Assembly (NCBI GenBank): GCA_026387895.1
Contig: JAPLKT010000126.1
Coordinates: forward strand, 1 to 40,651
DNA length: 40,651 nucleotides
Direction: 5' to 3'
Origin: Gemmatimonadota bacterium
GTDB taxonomy: Bacteria > Gemmatimonadota > Gemmatimonadetes > Gemmatimonadales > Gemmatimonadaceae
Below the pieces are notes generated by a model that made no database searches, was not told the DNA's origin, and was given only the letters and a program-made list of their open reading frames with translations. Each line of letters opens with the position of its first letter. Position 1 is the stretch's first letter. The translations under genes and the position numbers were made by a program. This document shows, one piece after another, positions 16,993-25,846 of this stretch.

Positions 16993-17925
16993 TCAGGGAA
17001 TAGCGCAGCCGAGCGCTGTTGAGCTCCAGCGAAGACGCCAGGTCCCCGGTTGGACGCGATCGAGGATGTCAATCTCGTCTCCGTGATCACCACTGCGTGC
17101 CATCGCGAGCGCCATCCGCGCGCCGCGCAGTGTGAGCGCCGCAAGTAAGTCCGCACCGACCACCTTATCCTCTGGTCCAGACTCTCGGCGCGACCACGCA
17201 ATACGCAGGGCATCGCGCGAAAGGGGGTCTGGCTCAGCGATCATAGTGAGCAACTCGAGCCGTGGATTGGACTCGGTTCCCAGTGTGCGGGTAGACAGTG
17301 TGATCCAGACTGGTGTGCCCTCCGCGGATACCACGCGCCATGCGTCACGCACTACAACCGGCAGCCCGCGGAAGGTGGCGGAAGTGGAATCTTCGGGGAT
17401 TGTTCCCGCGAGCCGGCGCAGCCGTACAATCATTGCACTCGAGTCCCGTGGAAGAAGGTCGTCTAAACCGTCGATCCCGATTGCGGTGGCAACACCAGAG
17501 TCGAGCGCGAACGACCACACTGGAACGCCTGGATGGGTAGGGGTGGTGACGGTAGCCGCACGTTCGCGCGCGCACGCGCGTGTCGCAGTCCCGGCAACCA
17601 GCACGGCCGGCTGAAGTTGCGGATCATGTGAAAAAAGCTCGACTGTGCGTGGCGTCGCACTCAGTGAGTCGCGGGAGAACACGACAGGAGCACCGCGCTC
17701 TGTAGACATGATCGCGACAAGTGCGCCAAGCGAGTCATCCCATGTTGTGATGGCTGGGGCGGATTGCGACACCGAGCCTCCACTTGCGATGCTCGTGGCG
17801 ACCTCCGGGTGTGTGGACTTCGGCGCTGGCGACTCGTGTTTTGAGCACGCCAGTGCGAGCATGGCAACGAGGCTGGTACCCACGCGACGTGTGTGGGTAT
17901 GTCGAGTGGACGGCATGAGTATCAT
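16993..17925 (-). CDS. Lipoprotein of unknown function
   Basis: A 310-aa protein with a lipoprotein signal: several Arg/His, hydrophobic run, lipobox LALAC with Cys27. I do not recognise a family for the mature part, which has no repeats or obvious catalytic motif. It has two Cys after the lipidated one (RACARE and a C-terminal ALGCAIP). The start at ATG 17925 is set by a 4-bp ATGA overlap with the 56-aa gene upstream; the frame also extends to a GTG at 17967. It is the last member of a minus-strand series from the GWxTD gene through polA and the pilin-like gene. Confidence 0.75.
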   Translation of the reverse strand: MILMPSTRHTHTRRVGTSLVAMLALACSKHESPAPKSTHPEVATSIASGGSVSQSAPAITTWDDSLGALVAIMSTERGAPVVFSRDSLSATPRTVELFSHDPQLQPAVLVAGTATRACARERAATVTTPTHPGVPVWSFALDSGVATAIGIDGLDDLLPRDSSAMIVRLRRLAGTIPEDSTSATFRGLPVVVRDAWRVVSAEGTPVWITLSTRTLGTESNPRLELLTMIAEPDPLSRDALRIAWSRRESGPEDKVVGADLLAALTLRGARMALAMARSGDHGDEIDILDRVQPGTWRLRWSSTALGCAIP

Positions 17926-18092
17926 GGGCGCGGCGGAAGCCAAGGTCCTACGAGGTCCCAGTGCCACGCATCGCGACGTACGCCGTCGCGCGGATCACGC
18001 AGTGGCTTGTACTGCAGACGATGAGGATTCAGTCCGACGCTCATCCCCCACCGGACAAGTGTTATACGGTCCGTCGACACCAGGTGTGCCAT
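17922..18092 (-). CDS. Small protein, 56 aa, unknown (weak DUF4031-like look)
   Basis: Reads MAHLVSTDRITLVRWGMSVG and ends RRDAWHWDLVGPWLPPRP. The ATG at 18092 has GGAGGGAG eight bases upstream, among the best ribosome sites in the window, and the stop overlaps the lipoprotein start by ATGA. Both argue for real translation. The frame stays open further upstream (to 18287, inside the pilin gene), so a longer form from GTG 18224, overlapping the pilin stop, is possible. The motif pattern (HLVSTD...LNPHRLQ...DAWHWDL) faintly recalls DUF4031 proteins; I am not confident of that. About 120 bp between the pilin stop and this start show nothing else. Confidence 0.6.
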   Translation of the reverse strand: MAHLVSTDRITLVRWGMSVGLNPHRLQYKPLRDPRDGVRRDAWHWDLVGPWLPPRP

Positions 18093-18214
18093 CGGGCGCT
18101 CCCTCCAGATATGCCGATGCAGCCAGAGACCTCCAGACATCGCGTGAAGCATTCCATCGCGACGTTTCTCGAACTCGGCCCACGGTCCTTCGGTTCGCCA
18201 CTCCGTTGCGAGGC

Positions 18215-18655
18215 TTACTGACACCCAATCACTCCCTCCGATATCGCTGGTGGTAGGGCGGTCACCAATCCCACATAAATTGCGCACGTCAGTGGATAGG
18301 ACGAGGGATGTGTCGCGATGGCCGAAAACCCAATCGGGCCTGCTTCCCTAATGGATAACACAACACCATTCGATGACCGCAACGACAGGCTGTTAAACAC
18401 CGTGGTGTAGCTGTTGTTTTGAAAGAAGTGCGCTTCCTCTGCGACGGCGAGGTTTCGGAGGTCGCTCTTGAGCGCGGCAGCGTTGGCCTTCCCTGTCGTA
18501 TTCTGGAATTTTGGAATTGCAATTGTCACAATGATGCCGATTATCACAACGACAATAAGCAACTCAATCAAGGTGAAGCCGGCACTGCTTAAGGGCCTCG
18601 ACTTTTCGGGTCGCACCTTCGAGTAGCCTCGCCGATACCAGATACCTTGAGTCAT
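18215..18655 (-). CDS. Type IV pilin-like (prepilin) protein
   Basis: A 146-aa prepilin. The cleavage motif is SSAG|FTLIELLIVVVIIGII: Gly at the processing site, Phe next, Glu at +5, then a long hydrophobic helix. The leader is basic and rather long (about 26 aa). A short globular part follows, with two Cys near the C-terminus (TCAIYV and IGCQ) that could form the usual pilin disulfide loop. Start ATG 18655 is preferred because GAAGGAA lies 6 bases upstream; ATG 18661, two codons earlier, is also possible. It follows polA by only 31-37 bp. There are no assembly genes (pilB, pilC, pilD) here, so those must lie elsewhere. Confidence 0.9.
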   Translation of the reverse strand: MTQGIWYRRGYSKVRPEKSRPLSSAGFTLIELLIVVVIIGIIVTIAIPKFQNTTGKANAAALKSDLRNLAVAEEAHFFQNNSYTTVFNSLSLRSSNGVVLSIREAGPIGFSAIATHPSSYPLTCAIYVGLVTALPPAISEGVIGCQ

Positions 18656-18692
18656 TTGCATTTCCTTCGTGGGAGACCTTGCGGTGAATATC

Positions 18693-21587
18693 TTAGCGCT
18701 TCGTTTCTAGCCAGTTCGGTCCCGTTCCGATATCAACGACCAGCGGCACGTCGAGGTGCACGGCGGTGGTCATCTCGTGATTCACCAATGCTCGCAGTAC
18801 ATCAAGTTCGTCGGGTGGGCACTCAAACACGAGCTCATCGTGCACCTGAAGCAGCATTCGACTCTTAAGCGCCTTTTCTTCGAGCGCGTGGTGCAGACGA
18901 ATCATCGCGACCTTGATCAGATCCGCCGCCGATCCCTGGATGGGACTATTCTGCGCCGTACGCTCCCCAAAAGCTCGAATATTGAAGTTGCGGTCGTTCA
19001 ACTCTGGGATGTACCGCCGGCGCTTGAAGATCGTTTCCACATAACCCTTCTCGCGCGCCTGTTCGACGGTGGTATCCAAGAACGACCGAACCCCAGCGAA
19101 CCGCTCGAAGTACGTATCGATGAATGCCTTGGCCTCAGAGACCTCAATCTTCAGCTGACGCGACAGCGCGAAGGCACCCTGACCATAGATAGTTGCGAAG
19201 TTGATCGTTTTAGCACGCGCGCGCATTTCGCTGGTCACGACACTGAGATCAACACCGAAAATAATTGCCGCCGTCTGACGGTGAATGTCTCCGCCGGCCT
19301 TGAATGCCTCGACAAATGCGGGGTCGTGCGACAGGTGCGCCAGGAGCCGTAACTCAATCTGCGAATAGTCCGCCGCCAGCATCGTCCACCCTGGCTCAGG
19401 AATAAATCCTTTACGGATTTCCTTCCCGAGCTCTCGGCGGATGGGAATGTTTTGAAGATTCGGATCACTCGACGCCAGACGTCCAGTGCTCGCCACATGC
19501 TGATTGAACGAGGTGTGCAGTCGTCCGTCACGTGGATTGACGAGCAGGGGAAGGGTGTCGAGATACGTGCTCTCGAGTTTTGCCAGTTCGCGATATTCCA
19601 TCAACAACGACGGCAATGCGTGTCCTTCTTCTGCCAGTTCCGTCAGCACTGATGCATCAGTACTCGGACCCGTCGACGTCTTTTTCTTGATCGGAAGTCC
19701 GAGTTTCCCAAAGAGAATGACGCCGAGTTGTTTGTTGGAGTTGATATTGAACTCCTCACCAGCCGCCTCGTAAATCTGCAACTCCACCGCGCCGCGCTCA
19801 CGCGCGAAGCGGGTCTTAAGCGAATGGAACCACGGCACAGCAATCGCGATGCCGTTCCACTCCATACGGGCCAGCACCTCGACTAACGGCATCTCGACAT
19901 CGCGCAGTAGCGCGTCCGCTCCCGACTCTATGAGTTTCGGCTCAAAAAGTTTTCGTAGACGAAGTGCGATATCAGCATCCGCACAGGAGTATTCGCAAGC
20001 GGCCGCGATCGGGACCTGGTCGAAAGGGATCTGCGCCTTCCCTTTTCCGGTGAGCTCGTCGTAGCCGGTCATGGCGAGTTGGAGGAACTCGATTGCCAGA
20101 GCGTCGATCGCGTGCGAGCGCCGCCCTGGATCAAGCACATAACTCGCGAGCATTGAGTCAAAGTCGAGTCCGCGAACCTCGACGCCTGAGCGACGCAACA
20201 CCAGAAGGTCGTACTTCGCGTTGTGCGCGGTCTTCTTGACCGATGCGTCACCCAAGAGATCGCGCAGTGGAGACATCTCGGGCGAGAGAATCGAGGGGAG
20301 ATTCTTCGCCGTCGCCCCATCACCCTCCGCAATCGCGCGCGCCGCGATACTTCCACCACTCGCAGCCGTGCTCGGCGCCTTGGGGGTGGAGAGCAAGAGG
20401 TCTCCCTGATCACTCGCCCATGCGCGGTGGGCAAAGGGCAGGTAGAATGCCTCCCCCTCCTCAAACGCGAGCGAGATGCTGACCAGGTTCGCACGGTGTG
20501 GCGTGATGATCGGCGGCGCGCCATCATCAAGCACCGTTTCTGTGTCGAACGAGAGAAAGGGCGCGTTCCGCGCGCGCGCGCAGAGTGCCGCAACTGCTTC
20601 GACGGTGTCAACAACGGTGTAGCGCCGTGGAATTGTGTCCGGAACAGCGACCGGCGCAGTGGGTGTTCCGTCGGGCACTCCGCTCGCGTGTGCGGCGGCT
20701 TCCTGCGCATTGCCGCGGAACTCGAGCTCGACAAAGAGATCGCGCAGTCGATTCCAATCCGGCGTGCTGACCCTGAGCGTGTCGAGGTCGAGCGTCATCG
20801 GCAAATCGTCGCGAATTGTTACTAATTCTTTGGACAGGATGCCGTTGTCCCGGAATTCCTTCAGTGCGTTGCGCGCACGCGTGGGTTCAACCTCGTCGAT
20901 ATGCTCGAGGATGTTCTCTAGTGGACCCCACTTCTCAATCAGCGCAAGCGCAGATTTGTCGCCGATCCCTTTCACGCCAGGAACGTTGTCGCTCGCGTCA
21001 CCAAGGAGAGCGAGATAGTCAGTGACGCGCTCGGGGATGACGCCAAGACGTTCGGCGGCGTTGTCGCGGTCGTACCACTTCTCCGAGGTAAAACCGGGGC
21101 GGCCGTGCCAGGGATTTAGAATCCAAATCCCGTCATCCACAAGCTGCACGAAATCTTTGTCGCCCGAGACAATGACACCATGCACGCCGAGCTTCGGCGC
21201 TTGGCGGACAAGCGTCCCGATGACATCGTCGGCCTCGTAGTGCTCGAGCTTGAGGATCGGGATCTGCATGGCCTCGAGGATCTGCGAAATGCGCTCGACA
21301 CCGGTGTCGAAATCAGCCTGCATCGCCGGGTCGAGTCGCTCGCGTGTGGCCTTGTAGGCGGGATACCGCTCATTGCGGAACGAGAGTCCGGCGTCGTGCA
21401 CCCAGCCGAGGTACTCCGGCTTGTGTTTGTCCATGAGGCGCCGTAAGAAATCGTAGGCGCCACGGGCGATCGAGGTGTTCTCGCCCTTGGAGTTGATCAG
21501 GGGCTGCGCGCCGTAGGCGAAGAATGCGCGATAGATCATCGCGTACCCATCGATCAGGAAGAGGCGCGGCGAAGGGGCTTGAGGCAT
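18693..21587 (-). CDS. polA: DNA polymerase I
   Basis: A 964-aa PolA for Okazaki fragment processing and repair. The 5' nuclease domain starts FLIDGYAMIYRAFFAYG and includes VSGDKDFVQLV and the helix-hairpin-helix region GVKGIGDKSALALI. The 3'-5' exonuclease site looks intact: FDTET (DxE), NAKYD, and YSCADAD (YxxxD), so proofreading is probably kept. A low-complexity Ala/Ser-rich insert with STAASGG interrupts the exonuclease domain. The polymerase domain has DYSQIELR, FATIYGQGAFALSRQL and VHDELVFECP. The start is ATG 21587 (MPQAPSPRLFLIDGYA); the open frame reaches 21659 but would overlap the SEC59-like gene. Confidence 0.97.
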   Translation of the reverse strand: MPQAPSPRLFLIDGYAMIYRAFFAYGAQPLINSKGENTSIARGAYDFLRRLMDKHKPEYLGWVHDAGLSFRNERYPAYKATRERLDPAMQADFDTGVERISQILEAMQIPILKLEHYEADDVIGTLVRQAPKLGVHGVIVSGDKDFVQLVDDGIWILNPWHGRPGFTSEKWYDRDNAAERLGVIPERVTDYLALLGDASDNVPGVKGIGDKSALALIEKWGPLENILEHIDEVEPTRARNALKEFRDNGILSKELVTIRDDLPMTLDLDTLRVSTPDWNRLRDLFVELEFRGNAQEAAAHASGVPDGTPTAPVAVPDTIPRRYTVVDTVEAVAALCARARNAPFLSFDTETVLDDGAPPIITPHRANLVSISLAFEEGEAFYLPFAHRAWASDQGDLLLSTPKAPSTAASGGSIAARAIAEGDGATAKNLPSILSPEMSPLRDLLGDASVKKTAHNAKYDLLVLRRSGVEVRGLDFDSMLASYVLDPGRRSHAIDALAIEFLQLAMTGYDELTGKGKAQIPFDQVPIAAACEYSCADADIALRLRKLFEPKLIESGADALLRDVEMPLVEVLARMEWNGIAIAVPWFHSLKTRFARERGAVELQIYEAAGEEFNINSNKQLGVILFGKLGLPIKKKTSTGPSTDASVLTELAEEGHALPSLLMEYRELAKLESTYLDTLPLLVNPRDGRLHTSFNQHVASTGRLASSDPNLQNIPIRRELGKEIRKGFIPEPGWTMLAADYSQIELRLLAHLSHDPAFVEAFKAGGDIHRQTAAIIFGVDLSVVTSEMRARAKTINFATIYGQGAFALSRQLKIEVSEAKAFIDTYFERFAGVRSFLDTTVEQAREKGYVETIFKRRRYIPELNDRNFNIRAFGERTAQNSPIQGSAADLIKVAMIRLHHALEEKALKSRMLLQVHDELVFECPPDELDVLRALVNHEMTTAVHLDVPLVVDIGTGPNWLETKR

Positions 21588-21633
21588 ACGAGAAGTTTCG
21601 CCCACGTGCGGCTTTGGCACCAGAGACCTCACA

Positions 21634-22242
21634 TCAGGACAGCCAGAGCGCGAACACACCAGTGGCGGCGGTTACCCGCACATTATCGTCGAGTGGGGCT
21701 GATGGGCGTTCTGCAACAGCAGCAACGGCGCCTACAAGGAGAGCAACCGGAAAGGAGTATGGGGTCAGCCACCAGACACCAAGCGCACTACAGATCAGAC
21801 ACGCGAGCGAACCGGCCCAGGTCTTTCGTCCCCCTTCACGCGAGAGTGCGCGCCCGACGATCGCGGCGGCGGGATCGCCGATCGTGGCGCACCAGAGCGC
21901 TGCGATGGCGGCTGGCGCTGGAAGGAGGATGACTGCCGCTAAGCCGGACACACACAACCACGTCGCGCCAGTCAGATGCCGCACTTCATTCGGCCGAAGT
22001 AGCGCACCGAACACTGTTGTGAACTGGTCGCGGAACGCCGTGTTGTTCCAGCGAAGCCACTCGACGCTGAATGCCACCACTGTGCCCACAGCAAAGGCAC
22101 CGACGATCCACTGGGATGGAACGCCGAAATGATAGCCAACTGGCACCAGGGCCGTAGCCAGATGCAGGAGTTTGCGGGTGAACTCGCGCTTCAGCGAGAA
22201 CACACGACCCTCCGGTGCCTGAACCCGGGAGGGGGGAGTCAC
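21634..22242 (-). CDS. SEC59/DGK1/VTE5-family membrane protein (dolichol kinase / CTP-transferase like)
   Basis: A 202-aa polytopic protein with about six hydrophobic segments. Motifs: KREFTRKLLHLATALVP near the N-terminus, ATIGDPAAAIVGR in the middle, and GRKTWAGSLACLI. The RK..H and GDP.AA..G patterns are those of the dolichol-kinase/phytol-kinase group related to CdsA, which use CTP to phosphorylate polyprenols or lipids. The bacterial substrate is unknown. GTG 22242 is preferred, with CGGAG before it and 5 bp after the GWxTD stop; the frame also opens at a TTG (22272). polA follows after 46 bp. Confidence 0.85.
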   Translation of the reverse strand: MTPPSRVQAPEGRVFSLKREFTRKLLHLATALVPVGYHFGVPSQWIVGAFAVGTVVAFSVEWLRWNNTAFRDQFTTVFGALLRPNEVRHLTGATWLCVSGLAAVILLPAPAAIAALWCATIGDPAAAIVGRALSREGGRKTWAGSLACLICSALGVWWLTPYSFPVALLVGAVAAVAERPSAPLDDNVRVTAATGVFALWLS

Positions 22243-22247
22243 GTTGT

Positions 22248-23681
22248 TTACTCCGTGATCTTGCGGCGCCAAGCGGCCTGAAAGGCAATTTCGCTGCCGT
22301 TCACCAACTTCCAGCGCCCAAAACCCGTCTGATCATAGAAAGTCAGTTGCAGATTCTGGCCTCGATAATCCCAAATCTGCGATCGCCCGCGCTGCCCAAA
22401 ATCATTGGTGTTGCGCTGGTCGAATACCTGGTCGGGTTCGCCGAGTCCGAGGAGCACCTTGCCGCGGTCAGTCATCCACCCCGGTAGCCCCTCCTCGCGG
22501 AAGCGCGAGTTGGCGCCGAGGAGGCGACGGAAATACTCGCGAAGTGCTTCATTGCTTCCGTTGAGCGCCGAGTGACGCTTTACGAAGTTCGCCCAGGCAC
22601 TCGCGCGAAACTCTGGCGCTGTGTCGCGAAGGGTGTTGAGTTCGTATGAGGGAGCGAACCACCGGAGATACGTGATCATGTCCTCATAGGTGGTGACTGG
22701 AAGATCCTCACCAAAGCCAATAAAGATTGGCGCCTTCACACTGTCTCGGCGCCCAGGCTGAACGAACGCGACCTGTGCCGCGCCGATGGTCAGGCGTGCG
22801 ACAGGGATCAAGACTACGCCCGAATACAAATTGCCGCGCCGCGGAATGGAGGTGGAGTCGGCGAAGATCGGTTGCCCCTTCTCGTTCATTACCGCATACC
22901 GAATCGGGAGTCGTGCACCCGCCGTGCTGCTGTACCCTTCCAGGTAGAGCGGCACCATCGAATCGCTCCCGAATGTGATGGTCGATGTGGGACTTGAGAC
23001 GATTTGCGGAAGCGCGTCGGTGTTACTTCGTGTGACCGCGCGCGCGAACGTGATGGGCGACGAAAGCATTCCGTCTTTCACCTCGGGGACCAGGAGCGTC
23101 ACATCTTCGGTATTCGCGCGCGAACTTCCGTCGTCACGGACCGTCAGCACGAGATTGTAGCTACCTGGCGGTAGTGTGAGGAGTTCCTGAAAGATGATGC
23201 TCTCGTCAATCCGTGAGGTTTCGCGGAAGCTGCTCAGCAGGACCGACTCGCGTGCTTCGGTCTGTTTGACGGTCGCGCCGTTTTGCTTAATCGCGATTTC
23301 CACGGAGTAGCCGGCGCGGAAGCGATCCCCTTCACGCGAGAACGTCAGCGAGGCGTTGGCAATTCCGAGTCCAATCAAAACATGGGTGGAGTCGTGTGTG
23401 CCCGCCGCGAGAAATGATGCGTTTCCGACAAAGGGCATTGGTGCGCCGCGTGCCAGCAATCCGAGTTGCTGATAGAGTCGCACTTGATCGAACTGCGGTC
23501 CGGTGGACATTGCAGTCCCTGCGCCGCCGGCTGTCCCCGGGGCTCCCGTGGGACCGCCTCGTGGTACTGGCCCGCCGGCTGGCGCGCCGGCTGGCGCGCC
23601 AGCTGGGCGACTCCCACCACAGGCGGTCAGCAGCACCACACACCCGAACACCAGCCCACCGCGCCACATCCTCGTGAACAT
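22248..23681 (-). CDS. GWxTD domain-containing lipoprotein
   Basis: A 477-aa lipoprotein. The signal starts MFTRMWRGGLVFGCVVLLTA, with the lipid-carrying Cys21 next. Then comes a low-complexity linker built from repeats of GAPAGAPAGGP, in which the DNA repeats GGCGCGCCGGCT. The GWxTD signature is LPGWMTDRGKVLLGLGEPD near the C-terminus, followed by the usual RSQIWDYRG. GWxTD proteins are found in Gemmatimonadota, Acidobacteriota and related phyla; their function is not known. The frame opens at a TTG further up, but ATG 23681 has a GGGG before it and fits the signal peptide. It is the first gene of the minus-strand run toward polA. Confidence 0.9.
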   Translation of the reverse strand: MFTRMWRGGLVFGCVVLLTACGGSRPAGAPAGAPAGGPVPRGGPTGAPGTAGGAGTAMSTGPQFDQVRLYQQLGLLARGAPMPFVGNASFLAAGTHDSTHVLIGLGIANASLTFSREGDRFRAGYSVEIAIKQNGATVKQTEARESVLLSSFRETSRIDESIIFQELLTLPPGSYNLVLTVRDDGSSRANTEDVTLLVPEVKDGMLSSPITFARAVTRSNTDALPQIVSSPTSTITFGSDSMVPLYLEGYSSTAGARLPIRYAVMNEKGQPIFADSTSIPRRGNLYSGVVLIPVARLTIGAAQVAFVQPGRRDSVKAPIFIGFGEDLPVTTYEDMITYLRWFAPSYELNTLRDTAPEFRASAWANFVKRHSALNGSNEALREYFRRLLGANSRFREEGLPGWMTDRGKVLLGLGEPDQVFDQRNTNDFGQRGRSQIWDYRGQNLQLTFYDQTGFGRWKLVNGSEIAFQAAWRRKITE

Positions 23682-23788
23682 GCAAACCCCAGACATTCGA
23701 GAAATAATTGTCGACATGTAAAGCATTACCCTTGGCCTGTCATATCGTTTCGCTTGCCACAACTATCGTTTGGAGTTAGCTTCTCCGC

Positions 23789-24706
23789 GTGGCTAAAGAC
23801 CCTTTCGTTGGAACGGTAATCGCAGGCTATTCCATTCTCGACCGCGTCGGGGAAGGGGGCACTGCAGTAGTATATCGCGCCGAACACCCAGAACACGGGG
23901 CTGTCGCGCTCAAAATCCTCAAGGACAAACTCCGACAGGACAAGACCGCGGTTACCCGATTCCTGCGTGAGGCTCAATTTGGCGGGCGTGTCGTCCATCC
24001 AAAGGTCGTGCGGACGATAGATGCGGGGCAATCCCCCGAGGGGTATCACTTTCTGGCCATCGAATGGGCGCCAGGGGATATTCTTGAGGGTTATGCAAAG
24101 CGCAACGCGCCACTGAAGTCCGACGAGGTCACCGCGATCATCCTCCAGATCGCCGATGCCGTATATGCCGCCCACGCAACCGGTGTGGTGCACCGAGATC
24201 TGAAGCCCGAGAACCTGATGTACGATCCGGCCTCGCGAAACGTGAAGCTGCTCGACTTCGGGATCGCGATGGCCACCGATGCAGCGGCCGACGACCGACT
24301 CACCCGTGCAGGGTTCTTTGTCGGCACCCTGATGTACGTCGCCCCGGAAGCACTCTCGGGTGAGGTGGTAACCGCGGCCGCTGACCAATACAGTCTTGGC
24401 ACTATTGCTTACCTGCTCATGACTGGAGTGCTCCCATACACCGCCAAAACACCGCGGGATATGTTCACACAGTTGCTGACACAGTCTCCGATTGCGTTGA
24501 ACAAGGCCGTGCAGGGGATCACGTATCCCAGTGGCGTCGAGAGCGTGGTCATGAAAGCGCTCGCCAAAGCTCCAGCTGACCGATTCCCCGACGTGCTCGC
24601 CTTTGCAAAGGCGCTCGAGATTGCGCTCCAGGGTGTTGACGGTGCGAGCAGCGGTGAGGGTGGCCTAGTCTCACGGATGAAGGGACTGTTCGGTCTCAAG
24701 AGCTGA
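23789..24706 (+). CDS. Serine/threonine protein kinase (Hanks type), no sensor domain
   Basis: A 305-aa kinase that is almost only catalytic domain. Glycine loop GEGGTAVVY (21-29), Lys42 in VALKIL, Glu61 in LREAQ, catalytic loop HRDLKPEN with Asp137, DFG (156-158), activation segment to APE (185-187), then DQYSLGTIAYLLMTG. All key residues are there, so it is probably active. There is no transmembrane helix and no PASTA or other sensor; the C-terminal tail is only about 30 aa. The GTG start is 107 bp from the divergent GWxTD gene. It is convergent with the histidine kinase gene (7-bp gap), a tight pairing of two signalling kinases. Confidence 0.93.
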   Translation: MAKDPFVGTVIAGYSILDRVGEGGTAVVYRAEHPEHGAVALKILKDKLRQDKTAVTRFLREAQFGGRVVHPKVVRTIDAGQSPEGYHFLAIEWAPGDILEGYAKRNAPLKSDEVTAIILQIADAVYAAHATGVVHRDLKPENLMYDPASRNVKLLDFGIAMATDAAADDRLTRAGFFVGTLMYVAPEALSGEVVTAAADQYSLGTIAYLLMTGVLPYTAKTPRDMFTQLLTQSPIALNKAVQGITYPSGVESVVMKALAKAPADRFPDVLAFAKALEIALQGVDGASSGEGGLVSRMKGLFGLKS

Positions 24707-24713
24707 ACCGTCT

Positions 24714-25808
24714 TTAGTGCAGGTTGGCCGCGGGTGGGGTCGGACTGTCGGCCGGCAACCAGACCGTAAAGGACGACCCGACGCCAAGAGTGCTCTCGAC
24801 CGTAATATCGCCGTCGAGCACTCGCGCCAGACGGCGCGAGATCGCGAGGCCAAGCCCAGTCCCTCGGCGCGCAGAATCCCCGCGCGGTCCAGCATTCACT
24901 TGCTCGAACTCCTCAAAGACGCGCACTAGGTCCTTTTCCGCGATCCCAACTCCGGTATCGGCTACCTGAAGCGCCACCCACGAACCGCCGCTCGCCAAAA
25001 GCGGGTGTCGATTCGCGGCAGCAGCGAAACGTTCCACCTCTCCGTCCGACACCAAAGCGGCGCGTAACGTCACACTCCCCGCCGGCGTGAACTTGATTGC
25101 ATTCCCCAGGAGGTTCACGAGAATCTGCCGGAGGTGGGTCGGATCGGTCGCAATGCGTGGGAGTGTGGCGGGAATCGTAATGGAGAACGAAAGCCCGCGC
25201 TCGGTCATCAGTGGCTCCACTTCACTCGCCACGTCGATCACGAATGGGCGGAGTTTAATGAGTTCTGTGTGCACATCGAGTCGCCCCGCCGCCATTTTTG
25301 CGAGGTCGAGCACCTGCTCAACGAGCGCCTGAAGATGATTCGCTGATGATTCAATCCTCTCGACAGGTCCCACCTGGCGTGGCGAGAGCTCGCCGTACGC
25401 TCCGTCTCGCAAGAGATCCACAAACCCGACGATCGCGGCAAGCGGCGTGCGCAGCTCGTGCGACACGTTGGCGAGAAACTCTCCCTTGGCGCGATTCGCG
25501 CGATACAACTCCCCAGATAACTGCTCAAGCTCCGCCGATCGATCTGCGATATCGGCAGCCTGTTTGCGTTGTTGAATAAGTCCAAGAAACAGTGCGAGGA
25601 CCGCGAGACCAGCCGCCGCCCAGAGCGCGAACCGCACGCCCGGTGAGCCGTGTCGACTCACATAGTGGTCGCCGATGGCGAGCGCGACAAAAAGCCCGAC
25701 AAAGACCGCGCCAAGGGCAACAGTCGACGGACGCAGCCGAACGCGCATCTCGGAGGTCACCTCCGGGCGTTCCGACACTAGCTCCACCAGCCTTTCATCT
25801 GCCGACAC
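24714..25808 (-). CDS. Membrane sensor histidine kinase
   Basis: A 364-aa two-component kinase. Two membrane helices (about 28-46 and 58-77) are separated by a very short outer loop, so it likely senses within the membrane or from inside. H-box FLANVSHELRTPL with His117, N-box ILVNLLGNAIKFT, G1 DTGVGI, F-box FEEFEQV, G2 GTGLGLAIS. No receiver domain and no response-regulator gene is adjacent. GTG 25808 has AAGGA 9 bases upstream. ATG 25748 is a rival start: its GGAGGT ribosome site lies in a perfect palindrome at 25751-25765. It is divergent from pyrE with 38 bp between starts. Confidence 0.93.
   Translation of the reverse strand: MSADERLVELVSERPEVTSEMRVRLRPSTVALGAVFVGLFVALAIGDHYVSRHGSPGVRFALWAAAGLAVLALFLGLIQQRKQAADIADRSAELEQLSGELYRANRAKGEFLANVSHELRTPLAAIVGFVDLLRDGAYGELSPRQVGPVERIESSANHLQALVEQVLDLAKMAAGRLDVHTELIKLRPFVIDVASEVEPLMTERGLSFSITIPATLPRIATDPTHLRQILVNLLGNAIKFTPAGSVTLRAALVSDGEVERFAAAANRHPLLASGGSWVALQVADTGVGIAEKDLVRVFEEFEQVNAGPRGDSARRGTGLGLAISRRLARVLDGDITVESTLGVGSSFTVWLPADSPTPPAANLH
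25751..25765. repeat. 15-bp palindrome covering a possible internal ribosome site of the histidine kinase gene
   Basis: CGGAGGTCACCTCCG is a perfect odd-length palindrome. Read on the minus strand it would be CGGAGG-TGA-CCTCCG in RNA, which hides a GGAGGT element located 8 bases before the in-frame ATG at 25748. Confidence 0.6.
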
Positions 25809-25846
25809 ATTGACGCATCCTTCACGCTCGCCTAACCTCCGCCTTC

